Of a DNA stretch of 37,222 bases, positions 1-7,928 are shown one piece after another. The translations under genes and the position numbers were made by a program. The stretch comes from DASXVX01 sp036504075 (GTDB lineage: Bacteria > Bacillota > Sulfobacillia > Symbiobacteriales > Symbiobacteriaceae). Each line of letters starts with the position of its first letter. Position 1 is the first letter of the stretch. The stretch is taken from NCBI GenBank assembly GCA_036504075.1, contig DASXVX010000054.1:1-37222 (forward strand). Direction: 5' to 3'. The notes below the pieces were generated by a model. That model did no database searches, was not told the DNA's origin, and worked only from the letters and a program-made list of their open reading frames with translations.

Positions 1-1
1 G

Positions 2-103
2 TTCATTTACCTGGACCAGGCTCGGAAGATGAGTCAAGTACCGGCTGCTCGGCAGATGCTGGCGAGTGCATGTTCAGTCTTTGGTGAGCGTCCGGCGGTT
101 TAG
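2..103 (+). CDS. C-terminal fragment of an unidentified protein (5' end outside window)
   Basis: An open frame enters from the left edge and ends at a TAG at 101-103, giving 33 residues (from FIYLDQARKM to FGERPAV). No start codon or ribosome site is inside the window, so only the tail is visible. The basic, helical composition would fit the end of a transposase or a DNA-binding protein, but there is no diagnostic motif and I do not assign a function. It could also be a chance open frame. Confidence 0.3.
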   Translation, partial: FIYLDQARKMSQVPAARQMLASACSVFGERPAV

Positions 104-192
104 CTGTCTACGGGAGCACCCGTTCTCACGAACAGAGCCTAATATTTTTATTTCCGGGGCAGACGACCCCGTCATCCGCGTTTGGATTTAAT

Positions 193-217
193 ATCTGCGA
201 AATCTGCGTCATCTGCG
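193..217. repeat. Three ATCTGCG units at 9-bp period
   Basis: ATCTGCG occurs at 193-199, 202-208 and 211-217, each followed by two variable bases, in an AT-richer spacer between the left-edge fragment and the end of mqnE. It is too short to be called a transposon. It could be a remnant of an interspersed repeat. Confidence 0.5.
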
Positions 218-247
218 GCCATATAAAATCTCCACGGAATACCTGAC

Positions 248-1372
248 CTACGCACTCACCGAGTCGTAAACCCGCAGCACGTTATAAACCGTATCCCGCT
301 CCGCCGGCACGCGCCCCGCCTGGCGAATCAGTCCCAGCAGGTCGTTCTGCTCCTGCAGCATCGGCGTGGAGGCGCCGGCGAAGTGGTAGATCTTCTCCTC
401 CCGCACCGTGCCGTCCACGTCGTTCGCACCGAAGCTGAGCGAAAGCTGGGCGATGCGGGGCGACGCCATGATCCAGTACGACTTGATCGCATGCACGTTG
501 TCCAACAGCAGCCGGGCCACGGCGATGATCTTCAGGTCATGGAACCCGGTGGGTCCGGGCAGATCAGCCATTTCCGTATTCGTCGGGTGAAAGGCCAGCG
601 GAATGAACGCCGTCTCGCCGCCGGTCTCATCTTGCAGCTCCCGGATTTTCAGCATATGGTCCACCACGTGATACGGCTTTTCGATATGGCCGTAGAGCAT
701 GGTGCAGGTGGTCCGGATGCCCAGCTTGTGGGCCGTCCGGTGAATCTCCAGATACCGGCTGCCCGGCATCTTCCCCTTGCAGATCACATTGTGCACTTCC
801 GGGTGGAACATTTCGGCGCCGCCGCCGGTCAGCGAGCCGTGCCCGGCTTCCTTGAGCCGCAGCAGCACCTCTTCGGCCGTCATCCGGAACTTTTTGGTGA
901 AGAAATCGATCTCTACGGCCGTAAAACACTTGAGATGCGCCTGGGGCACCGCCGCTTTGATGGCGGCGATAAAGTCGGTGTAATAGGCGAACGGCATGTC
1001 GGGATGGAGGCCGCCCACCATGTGAAACTCCGTCACGCCCAGGCGGGCGTATGCTTTGGCCTTTTCGACCATTTGCTCGATCGTATAGGTGTAGCCTTCC
1101 GGGTCCACCCCGTTCTCCTTACCGAAGGCGCAAAACTTGCAGACGTTATGGAGGGCGCAAACGTTGGAGTAGTTGATGTGGGCGTTGTTGTTAAAGTACA
1201 CGTAATCGCCCACCCGCCGCCGGCGGGCCTCGTCGGCGATGGCGCCCAGGGCGAACAGATCGTTGGTTTCCAGCAGTGCTATGCCATCCGCGGCGGACAG
1301 CCGCTGGTCCCCGAGCACTTTTTCGTAAATCGGCCGTAGCGCTTTGGGCATCAAATCGGCGGCCAGGGACAT
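248..1372 (-). CDS. mqnE: Aminofutalosine synthase MqnE (radical SAM)
   Basis: This 374-residue protein belongs to the MqnE/MqnC/CofH radical SAM group. MqnE joins 3-[(1-carboxyvinyl)oxy]benzoate to SAM to make 6-amino-6-deoxyfutalosine in the futalosine route to menaquinone. The cluster-binding region reads INYSNVCALHNVCKFCAFGK, with cysteines at residues 72, 78 and 81. The family norm is CX3CX2C, but here the spacing is CX5CX2C; the DNA reads this way without ambiguity. The middle part (TEFHMVGGLHPDMPFAYY) and the C-terminal half fit the family, and the length is normal. I chose the internal ATG at 1372 because GGAGG lies 8 nt before it; the GTG at 1405 has no such site. No other mqn gene is visible here. 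The DHH/MYG1-like gene lies 74 bp upstream on the same strand. MqnC or CofH-like enzymes are alternatives, but the overall sequence looks closest to MqnE. Confidence 0.87.
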   Translation of the reverse strand: MSLAADLMPKALRPIYEKVLGDQRLSAADGIALLETNDLFALGAIADEARRRRVGDYVYFNNNAHINYSNVCALHNVCKFCAFGKENGVDPEGYTYTIEQMVEKAKAYARLGVTEFHMVGGLHPDMPFAYYTDFIAAIKAAVPQAHLKCFTAVEIDFFTKKFRMTAEEVLLRLKEAGHGSLTGGGAEMFHPEVHNVICKGKMPGSRYLEIHRTAHKLGIRTTCTMLYGHIEKPYHVVDHMLKIRELQDETGGETAFIPLAFHPTNTEMADLPGPTGFHDLKIIAVARLLLDNVHAIKSYWIMASPRIAQLSLSFGANDVDGTVREEKIYHFAGASTPMLQEQNDLLGLIRQAGRVPAERDTVYNVLRVYDSVSA

Positions 1373-1446
1373 CGCTTCACCCTCCAGTCGGGAAAACGTG
1401 GTCACGATGAACTTATTCTAAGCCTTTGTGTTATGAACCACAAGCA

Positions 1447-2388
1447 CTAAGCCATGTACGATCGGACCGCCTGCATCACCTGCTCGGCGGTCAGCCCCGA
1501 GCCGCCGTCTTCCCGCGGCGAACCGCCTACGCCGGCCTGCCCGCCCCAGGGGTTGCCCGAGGGTTCCATGCCCGAGAGCGTTACGAAAAGCGGCCGCAGG
1601 TCCAGTTGCTCGGGAATGGCGATGCGGGCCGGATTGGCGCCCAGGGTATACCTGGGACAGCACCGGCTCCAGCCGGACATCCGGCCCTGCGGCTCGTGGA
1701 GAATCACCAGCACGGCGCCCTTGTCGTACAGCACCCGCATGACCGAGGCTTTGTCCGTGGCAATGTATGCCACCCTGCCCAGCCGGGTGTCGAACCAGCG
1801 GGCGCACCGCGCCGCGGCCCGGGCCTGCCGTTCTTCGAAGCGGCGGGCTTCCAGGAACGGGTGGAACTGGTGCGGCAGCACCTGCTCGGTAAACCGGCCG
1901 AAGGGGTCGACGCCGGAATCCTCCACCCACTCCAGCAGCGCCTGGTAATGCGGTTGACGAACGCCATCGTCGCCGTACACGAGGTTGATGCCCGCCGCCA
2001 CCCCGTGCAGGGTCTCGAGCACCGGGTGCGGCTGGGGATGTTTGAAGAAGTAGCCCCGGTCCCCCAGGTCCACGTAGCGGTCCAGTGCGTTCGGCTCTTC
2101 ACCCAGCGCCTGCCGTAATATGATCGGGGTGGCCCCGAGCGTATGGTCTTGATGGTGGTCGAAATTACCCCGCAGGGGGTCGTGCGACCGGCCGATATCC
2201 CAGATGAGCACCGTCGGGTCGTCCAGTTCGGCGCCCGTGACCTGGGGCCGGTAGGCGACAGGCAGGGGCGCGCCCCCAGCCGACTCCTGCCGGAGCCGGC
2301 GCACCCGCATGAGAAACGTTTGAGCATCCAGGTCCGTATTGGGGTGGCTGATGCCACGCACGGCCCTGGTCACAAGCGGTCGAATCAA
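1447..2388 (-). CDS. DHH/MYG1-like metal-dependent hydrolase (tentative)
   Basis: A 313-residue soluble protein. Two stretches resemble the MYG1/UPF0160 and DHH phosphoesterase group: an N-terminal HPNTDLDAQ, and DIGRSHDP followed by NFDHHQD near residues 64-80, where the Asp and His residues would bind metal. The C-terminal WGGQAGVGGSPR is a glycine-rich segment comparable to the substrate-binding end of these proteins. Members cleave phosphodiester bonds in nucleotides or RNA, but the substrate cannot be told from sequence. The start is TTG at 2388, preceded by GGAGGTG with 9 nt spacing. It lies upstream of mqnE on the same strand, so the two may be co-transcribed. The assignment rests on short motifs only; a conserved hypothetical of another fold remains possible. 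Confidence 0.5.
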   Translation of the reverse strand: MIRPLVTRAVRGISHPNTDLDAQTFLMRVRRLRQESAGGAPLPVAYRPQVTGAELDDPTVLIWDIGRSHDPLRGNFDHHQDHTLGATPIILRQALGEEPNALDRYVDLGDRGYFFKHPQPHPVLETLHGVAAGINLVYGDDGVRQPHYQALLEWVEDSGVDPFGRFTEQVLPHQFHPFLEARRFEERQARAAARCARWFDTRLGRVAYIATDKASVMRVLYDKGAVLVILHEPQGRMSGWSRCCPRYTLGANPARIAIPEQLDLRPLFVTLSGMEPSGNPWGGQAGVGGSPREDGGSGLTAEQVMQAVRSYMA

Positions 2389-2579
2389 GCGCGATCACAC
2401 CTCCGCTTTCACCTATTCGGGAACTCCCATTCGTTTCCCTTTGGTGCCCGAATAGACCTGAGTCCGTATGGACCATGATCGCAGGAAAGCTTCTCGTCAA
2501 TGCACAAAGGTCCGAAACCAGGGGACTTTCCGTGCAAACGAGCAGGTAACGCAGTGCCGGGCAATGAGGAGGCGATCGG

Positions 2580-3029
2580 ATGATCAGCGTGCTCCTGGTG
2601 GACGATCAGCGGCTCATGCGGAACGGGATGCGGACCCTGCTTTCCCTGGAGCCGGACCTGACCGTGGTGGGCGAGGCCGGCGATGGCCGGGAGGCCCTGA
2701 TGAAAGTGCTGATTCTTACGACGTTTGATGACGACGCACTGGTACTGGAGGCGCTGCGCGAAGGTGCCGCCGGCTACCTGACCAAAGACGAGCCGGCCGA
2801 AGAGATTGCCAGCGCCGTCCGCAAGGCGCAGTCCGGCAGGGTCATCATGCCGCCGCCCATCGCCGCCAAAGTTGTCGCTTCGCTGACCCGTCAGGCCCCG
2901 CTGCTCCCGCCCGCCGAACTGGCCGAATTGACCGAGCGGGAGCATGTGAGTAGTATCATGGAGAAGCTGAGGTTGCGGGACCGAACCCAGACGGCACTCT
3001 GGGCAGTTCGTCACGGATTGGCAGAGTAA
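2580..3029 (+). CDS. NarL/LuxR-type response regulator with two internal deletions (probably non-functional)
   Basis: The open frame is intact (149 residues), but the usual length is about 210-220. The N-terminus is a clear receiver domain: acidic pair D8-D9, then GEAGDGREAL. It jumps at residue 40/41 (about nt 2700) straight to KVLILTTFDDD. The block that normally holds the phosphorylated aspartate is absent, roughly 40 residues. The conserved Thr of LTTF and the Lys of YLTKDE remain. A second jump at residue 121/122 (about nt 2943) joins LTERE to HVSSIMEKLRLRDRTQ. This loses about 30 residues, including the first helices and the turn of the LuxR-type HTH. It could neither be phosphorylated normally nor bind DNA in the normal way. 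No histidine kinase gene is adjacent. Both losses kept the frame, so a residual role through the dimer interface cannot be excluded. Confidence 0.8.
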   Translation: MISVLLVDDQRLMRNGMRTLLSLEPDLTVVGEAGDGREALMKVLILTTFDDDALVLEALREGAAGYLTKDEPAEEIASAVRKAQSGRVIMPPPIAAKVVASLTRQAPLLPPAELAELTEREHVSSIMEKLRLRDRTQTALWAVRHGLAE

Positions 3030-3109
3030 GCAGGAACTTGGATAACGATTAACGAATTAACAGGTAAGTCGATTTTATAACCAACGAGTTTCATGGAGGG
3101 CGATCGGCC

Positions 3110-3499
3110 TTGACATTGGAAGAAGTGAAAGTCCTGGCCTCGGCCGCCTTGCTGCCCGAAGTGTTGGAGCGGGCCTGGCGGGCGGCAAAACTGCCGGTGC
3201 CTACGAAGACGCAGCGGGTCGTTTGCTTTGGGTCCACCATGGCGATCCTCGCCTGGTGGCAGGGGTTCCAGGCGCTGCTGACCGGCCTCGGCGCCGTGGC
3301 CTGTGCGGTGGCGCTGACGGCAGTCTTCTTCATTCGCCCGTACGGGAACCCGGTGCCGCCCATGATTGCCGAGGCAGCCCCCCTGGTGTCTGACAGCGCC
3401 GAACTAGCGTGTGCGGACACCCTGGTGCTTGCGGACGCGCTGGCGGAAGGGCTGGCCGAACTGGTGGATGTGCCGGACGAGGTGACCCAGTCCACCTAG
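3110..3499 (+). CDS. Small membrane protein of unknown function
   Basis: A 129-residue protein with a TTG start at 3110 and GGAGGG about 10 nt before it. Residues 37-75 (from VVCFGSTMAI to VALTAVFFI) form one or two membrane segments. An amphipathic N-terminal helix precedes them and an acidic, alanine-rich tail follows (ALAEGLAELVDVPDE). I do not recognise a family. It sits between the damaged response regulator and the ABC-2 operon, and a hairpin at 3542-3565 separates it from the operon. Confidence 0.55.
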   Translation: MTLEEVKVLASAALLPEVLERAWRAAKLPVPTKTQRVVCFGSTMAILAWWQGFQALLTGLGAVACAVALTAVFFIRPYGNPVPPMIAEAAPLVSDSAELACADTLVLADALAEGLAELVDVPDEVTQST

Positions 3500-3541
3500 A
3501 CCCCCATGACTTTTGGCATACGAATAAACCGGAAAGTGATG

Positions 3542-3565
3542 CGGCCCGACACATGTGCCGGGCCG
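3542..3565 (+). terminator. Hairpin, possible terminator before the ABC-2 operon
   Basis: CGGCCCG (3542-3548) and CGGGCCG (3559-3565) form a perfect 7-bp GC stem around a 10-nt loop that is itself partly self-complementary (CACATGTG). No U-tract follows, so termination is uncertain. Confidence 0.45.
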
Positions 3566-3630
3566 TAATCGCGCCTAGATCAGCTTCAGAGGCTCAGACT
3601 CGAAGACCGCGATGAGGAAGGTGCGACACG

Positions 3631-4560
3631 ATGCTGAGGGTGCAGAACCTGGTCAAGAAATTCGGCGAGAACGTTGCCGTCCGCGACGTCAGTTTTGAGG
3701 TGGAAAAAGGCGAGTCGTTCGGTCTGCTGGGTCCGAACGGGGCCGGCAAATCCACGACGATCTCCATGATCTGCGGGCTGCTGCAGCCGAACGCCGGCGA
3801 GATCTACGTGGCCGGCGTGAACGTCCGGGAGCACCCGACCGCCGCCAAGGCGAAAATGGGCGTCGTGCCGCAGGACATCGCCCTCTACCCCACCCTCTCT
3901 GCCCGGGAGAACCTGAACTTCTGGGGCGCCATGTACAGCCTCGGCGGGGCGGAACTGGCCCGCCGGGTGGACGAGGCGCTGGAGATCGTCAGCCTGAGGG
4001 ACCGGCAGAAGGAGCGGATCGACACCTACTCCGGCGGCATGAAGCGGCGCATCAACATCGCCGCCTCCCTGCTGCACCGGCCGGAACTGCTGATCATGGA
4101 TGAGCCCACCGTGGGCATCGACCCGCAGAGCCGCAACAACATCCTGGAGACGGTGAAGCGGCTGAACAGCGAAGGCATGACGGTCGTTTACACCAGCCAC
4201 TACATGGAAGAGGTCGAGTACCTCTGCTACCGGCTGGCGATCATCGACCACGGCAAGCTGATCGCCCAGGGCACCCTGGACGACGTCCGCCGGCTGATCG
4301 GCAGCGAGGCCACGGTGCGGCTGAAGGTCCAGAACCCGGACGACACCGTCTGCGCCGCCGTGGCCGCTGTGCCCGGCGTCACCCAGTCTCACTGCGACGA
4401 CAACGCGGTCATCGCCCTGGTGAAAGATGCGGCCGACAAACTGCCGGCGCTCCTGGCGGCGGTCAACAGCCAAGGCCGCAAAGTGCTGGGCGTCGAAGTC
4501 CAGGAGCCCAACCTGGAATCGGTATTCCTTCACCTGACCGGTCGGGCGCTGCGGGATTAA
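3631..4560 (+). CDS. ABC-2 type transporter, ATP-binding protein
   Basis: This 309-residue ATPase energises a drug- or lipid-type exporter at the membrane. Walker A is GPNGAGKST (residues 34-42). The signature is YSGGM starting at residue 133. Walker B is LLIMDEP with D157 and E158, and the switch histidine is in YTSHYMEEVEYLC. The C-terminal 80 residues form the accessory domain usual in NatA/CcmA-like proteins of ABC-2 exporters. The start ATG is preceded by GAGGAAGG. The two permease genes follow at 15 bp and 29 bp spacing, so the three form one operon closed by the terminator near 7086. Substrate unknown: the NatA, DrrA and YhaQ types share this sequence pattern. Confidence 0.93.
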   Translation: MLRVQNLVKKFGENVAVRDVSFEVEKGESFGLLGPNGAGKSTTISMICGLLQPNAGEIYVAGVNVREHPTAAKAKMGVVPQDIALYPTLSARENLNFWGAMYSLGGAELARRVDEALEIVSLRDRQKERIDTYSGGMKRRINIAASLLHRPELLIMDEPTVGIDPQSRNNILETVKRLNSEGMTVVYTSHYMEEVEYLCYRLAIIDHGKLIAQGTLDDVRRLIGSEATVRLKVQNPDDTVCAAVAAVPGVTQSHCDDNAVIALVKDAADKLPALLAAVNSQGRKVLGVEVQEPNLESVFLHLTGRALRD

Positions 4561-4575
4561 AGGAGGCCAACGAAC

Positions 4576-5814
4576 GTGAAAAAAGTCTGGCTGATTGCGG
4601 TCGGGGGCCTCACGCGGATGGCCCGGGACCCGCGGGCGCTGCTGATGTTGCTGGCCATGCCCATGATTCTCATCGGCATTCTGGGCGTCGCCCTGAAGCC
4701 CATGATGGACACCCCGGAGTTCAAGCCGTTCGACGTGATTCTGGTCAACGCCGATGCGCCGGCGAAGCCGGTCGCGCCACCGGGCACCCCGGCGGCGGTG
4801 CTGGAGCAACTGCCGACCTTCGAGTTCGGCAAGCTCCTGCAAGACGAGGTGCTCCTGAGCGACCAGGCAAAGAAGATCATGAACCTGAAGACCGCCACCG
4901 ACCTGGCGGCGGCCAAAGACCAGGTCATCAACCGCAAGGCGGTCGCCGTCATCTACGTGGCGCCCACCTTCTCGGCCGATGTCATGGCGGGCAAGGCCTC
5001 GACCATTCAGCTTTTCTCCGACGCCGGCAACCCCTCGCAGGCCGACATCGTCGCCCAGGTGGTGGGCTACTTCACGGAAGCGGTCACCGCCGATGCGCTG
5101 GCGGTCATGCACCCGGCCCCGGGTCAGTCCGGGCCGGCCGCCCTGAACCAGAACGCCCGTGACGCCGCCCTCAAGGGGCTGCCCAAGGTCGTGGAGACCA
5201 CGGCCGGCGCCCGCACCAAGGACGTCGGGGCTATGCAGTACTACGCCGCCGCCATGGCGCTGATGTTCATGCTGATGACCGCCATCGCCCGGGCCGCCAC
5301 CATCATCGAGGAACGGCAGAACGGCACCCTCGGCCGGATGCTGATGAGTCCCACAGCCAAGGGGATCATCCTGGCCGGTCAGCTCCTGGGCAGCGTGATC
5401 ATCGTGGTGGTGCAGTTCGTGATCCTGATGCTGGGCACACGTTTCCTCTACGGCGTGGACTGGGGGCCTACGGCCGAAGCACTGCTCCTGGCCGGCGCAT
5501 ACTCCCTGGCGGTCTCCGGCATCGGCACTGCTACGGCGGGCTGGCTCAACGACGCCAAAGCCGCCGGCGCTGCGGTCGGCGTGGTCGGCAACATCTTTGC
5601 GGCGCTCTCCGGGGCCATGTTCCCGATATCCCTCTTCCCGCCCTTCCTGCGGCTCATCGCCAGGTTCATTCCGAACTACTGGGCGCTGCAGGGCTTCCTG
5701 GACCAAATGTCCGGCATCGGTGGCCTGGCTCACCTGGTCACCCCGGTGGCCATTCTGGCAGCGATCGGCGTCGTCTTCGGTGCGCTGGGCACCTGGCGGC
5801 TGGCGGCACGGTAG
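4576..5814 (+). CDS. ABC-2 type transporter, permease protein (first)
   Basis: A 412-residue integral membrane protein of the ABC-2 permease group with the usual plan. One membrane segment lies near residues 14-38, then a large external domain (about 40-220), then five segments in the C-terminal half. The segment ARAATIIEERQNGTLGRMLMSPT is the cytoplasmic coupling stretch (an EERQNGTL motif) typical of these permeases. AGGAGG lies 8 nt before the ATG-equivalent GTG at 4576. It is paired with the following permease, so the transporter is probably a heterodimer on one ATPase dimer. The substrate cannot be read from sequence. Confidence 0.9.
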   Translation: MKKVWLIAVGGLTRMARDPRALLMLLAMPMILIGILGVALKPMMDTPEFKPFDVILVNADAPAKPVAPPGTPAAVLEQLPTFEFGKLLQDEVLLSDQAKKIMNLKTATDLAAAKDQVINRKAVAVIYVAPTFSADVMAGKASTIQLFSDAGNPSQADIVAQVVGYFTEAVTADALAVMHPAPGQSGPAALNQNARDAALKGLPKVVETTAGARTKDVGAMQYYAAAMALMFMLMTAIARAATIIEERQNGTLGRMLMSPTAKGIILAGQLLGSVIIVVVQFVILMLGTRFLYGVDWGPTAEALLLAGAYSLAVSGIGTATAGWLNDAKAAGAAVGVVGNIFAALSGAMFPISLFPPFLRLIARFIPNYWALQGFLDQMSGIGGLAHLVTPVAILAAIGVVFGALGTWRLAAR

Positions 5815-5843
5815 GAGGTAAAACAAGAGGAGGCTCAGACATC

Positions 5844-7031
5844 ATGAGACAAGCGCTGGCCATTTCCTGGATTCAGTTCAAGATGACGGTCAAGTCCAAA
5901 GGCGCCCTGGCGATGATGTTCTTCATGCCGCTGATTCTCACGTTGATTTTCGGTGTCTTCGTGGCCGGCTCCGGCAGTACCGGCAGCAGCGGCGACGGGC
6001 AGGTCTATCCGGTCACCGTGGCAGACGGGGACGGTACGTTCGCTGCGCGCAAGCTGGTGGAAGCCCTGCGGCAGGAGCCGACGCTGCGGCTCACGGTCAG
6101 CGACGCCGCACAGCTCGATAAGGCCGTCTCCGACCGGAGCGCTTACGTCGGCATCGTCATCCCGGCCGGGTACCAGAAAGGGCTGAACGGCGGGGCAGCG
6201 CCGGAAGTGCAGATCGTGACCCTACCGGGTTCCAACGCACAACTTTCCGCCGGCCAGACGATCCGCAAGGCAACGGCCCACGCGAGCGGCGACTACCTGC
6301 TGGCCCGGCAGATGACCGGCGACAGCGCCGATGAAGCGAAGTTGGCGGCTGCCTACACGACCATCGTCGCCGACCGGCAGGCCGCCGGCGCCACGGTGAA
6401 CCACCAGCGGCTGAAGCGCGAAACGCCGCAAGTCGACACCGGGTACACCGTGGCCACCTCGGCGCTGGGCTTCACGGTCATGTTCGTGATGATGTTGGTT
6501 TTCAGCATGTCCAGTTCCATTCTCACGGAGCGGGAGAATGGCACCTGGGGCCGGATTCTCACCACCCCGACGCCGCGGATCCAGGTGCTGATCGGCTTCC
6601 TGCTCAGCTTCTTCATCACCGGGCTCTTCCAATTCACCGTGCTGGTGGCAGCGACCATGGCGTTCTTCAACGTCCAGTGGGGTCCGCTGCTCCCGCTGTT
6701 CGGCATGGCGTCGGTCTTCATTCTCTGCTCGGCGGCCCTGGGACTCTTCCTGGCGGGCATCGTGAAAACGGCTGACCAGCAGAAGACCATCGGCATGGTG
6801 GTGGTCATCGCGACCTCGATGCTGGGCGGCGTCTACTGGCCGCTGGAGTACATGAGCCCCACCATGCAGAAGATCGGCTACCTGACCCCGCAGGCCTGGG
6901 CCATGGAGGGCTTCCGGGAAGTGATGCTCCGGGGCGGGTCCTGGGCGGGCCTGGCGCTTCCCATGGTGGTGCTGGGCGCCCTGGCGTTGATTTTCATGAC
7001 GGCGGGATTGCTGCGAGTCAGGTACGAATAG
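5844..7031 (+). CDS. ABC-2 type transporter, permease protein (second)
   Basis: A 395-residue permease of the same design as its upstream neighbour: a first membrane segment (FFMPLILTLIFGVFVAG), a large external loop to about residue 205, then five to six membrane segments. The coupling stretch ILTERENGTWGRILTTPTPRI matches the ABC-2 family. An extra polar insert around residues 150-200 distinguishes it from the first permease. GAGGAGG lies upstream of the ATG. It is the last gene of the operon; the stop is followed by a hairpin with a T-run at 7086-7114. Confidence 0.9.
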   Translation: MRQALAISWIQFKMTVKSKGALAMMFFMPLILTLIFGVFVAGSGSTGSSGDGQVYPVTVADGDGTFAARKLVEALRQEPTLRLTVSDAAQLDKAVSDRSAYVGIVIPAGYQKGLNGGAAPEVQIVTLPGSNAQLSAGQTIRKATAHASGDYLLARQMTGDSADEAKLAAAYTTIVADRQAAGATVNHQRLKRETPQVDTGYTVATSALGFTVMFVMMLVFSMSSSILTERENGTWGRILTTPTPRIQVLIGFLLSFFITGLFQFTVLVAATMAFFNVQWGPLLPLFGMASVFILCSAALGLFLAGIVKTADQQKTIGMVVVIATSMLGGVYWPLEYMSPTMQKIGYLTPQAWAMEGFREVMLRGGSWAGLALPMVVLGALALIFMTAGLLRVRYE

Positions 7032-7085
7032 ACCGACCATGCCCGGACCTCGGCGGCAGGCCCCGGGGTCCGGCGTGCAAGCATC

Positions 7086-7114
7086 TGCCCATTCGTGCCA
7101 CGGATGGGCATTTT
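7086..7114 (+). terminator. Rho-independent terminator of the ABC-2 operon
   Basis: TGCCCAT (7086-7092) pairs with ATGGGCA (7104-7110). Inner CGT/ACG pairing extends the stem, and TTTT follows directly. Confidence 0.75.
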
Positions 7115-7137
7115 CGCGCTCTTGTGCGACTAGACTT

Positions 7138-7154
7138 TGTCATGACATTATAAT
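7138..7154 (+). promoter_or_regulatory. -10 box TATAAT overlapped by a palindromic operator for the GntR gene
   Basis: The perfect 10-bp palindrome TGTCATGACA (7138-7147) abuts a consensus -10 box TATAAT (7149-7154), 19 bp before the ATG of the GntR-family gene. No good -35 box at standard spacing is obvious. The position suggests autorepression by the GntR protein; this is an inference. Confidence 0.55.
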
Positions 7155-7172
7155 CTGAGAGGGGGAAACTAT

Positions 7173-7907
7173 ATGCTGAATCCCAATTCGCCCATTTCAC
7201 TGCATCTGCAATTAAAGCTGGCCCTGGAACGGGAAATGGCCTCGGGCGCGTATCCGCCGGAGGCGCCACTGCCCACCGAGGCCGCGCTCATTCAGGGGTA
7301 CGGCATCAGCCGGACGACCGTGCGGCAGGCGCTGGAAGCGTTGGTCCGGGAGGGGCGGGTATACCGGCAGCGAGGCCGGGGGACGTTTGTGGCGCCGCCC
7401 CGCATCGCCCAGACACTGGCCTACCTGACCGGCTTTGCCGAAGAACTGGCCGTGCGCGGGCTGAACCCGGCCATTGCCGTCCTGGAGCATCACGTAACGG
7501 GCGCACCCTCGCCGGCAGCGGCGGCGCTGGGGCTGGACCCGGGCTCGCCGGTGCTCCATATTCGCAGGCTGGTCTCAACCGGCGGGGCGCCACTGTTTCT
7601 GGACGACAGCTACTTCGCGCCGGGGCTGGCCGCGGTACTGGACCCGGGGCGAATTGCGGAGCGGCCGATCTGCCAGTTGCTGGAGGCGGCCGGACTCTTC
7701 CCGACGGAGGGCGAGCAGGACTTGCAGGCGGTGCTGGTGTCGGGCGAGGAGGCGCGTCTGCTGAACGTGGCGCCGGGGTCGCCGGGGCTGGCAATTGCGC
7801 GCCTGACCCGTGACCACTTCGGGGCGCCCCTGGAGTATGCCGCCGCCCTTTACCGGGGAGACCGGTACCAGTATGCAATCCGCCTGCGACGGAATTCGAA
7901 CGCGTAG
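7173..7907 (+). CDS. GntR-family transcriptional regulator (HutC/UTRA type)
   Basis: A 244-residue two-domain regulator. Residues 8-75 are the GntR winged helix: SLHLQLKLALEREM, then LPTEAALIQGYGISRTTVRQALEALVREG, ending in the wing RGRGTFVAPP. Residues about 95-240 are a UTRA ligand-binding domain with the family pattern GSPVLHIRRL...PLFLDDSYFAP. Such proteins usually repress their own operon until a small molecule binds. The next gene, a TSUP transporter, starts 21 bp downstream and is probably controlled with it. An upstream palindrome over the -10 box fits autoregulation. The ligand is unknown. Confidence 0.9.
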   Translation: MLNPNSPISLHLQLKLALEREMASGAYPPEAPLPTEAALIQGYGISRTTVRQALEALVREGRVYRQRGRGTFVAPPRIAQTLAYLTGFAEELAVRGLNPAIAVLEHHVTGAPSPAAAALGLDPGSPVLHIRRLVSTGGAPLFLDDSYFAPGLAAVLDPGRIAERPICQLLEAAGLFPTEGEQDLQAVLVSGEEARLLNVAPGSPGLAIARLTRDHFGAPLEYAAALYRGDRYQYAIRLRRNSNA

Positions 7908-7928
7908 TCTACAGGGAGGTCCTGCCCC

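Noticed and set aside
3586..5826. 746-codon minus-strand frame opposite the ABC-2 genes
   Set aside because: Rich in His, Gln, Arg and Gly, it is the antisense shadow of clearly coding genes in high-GC DNA.
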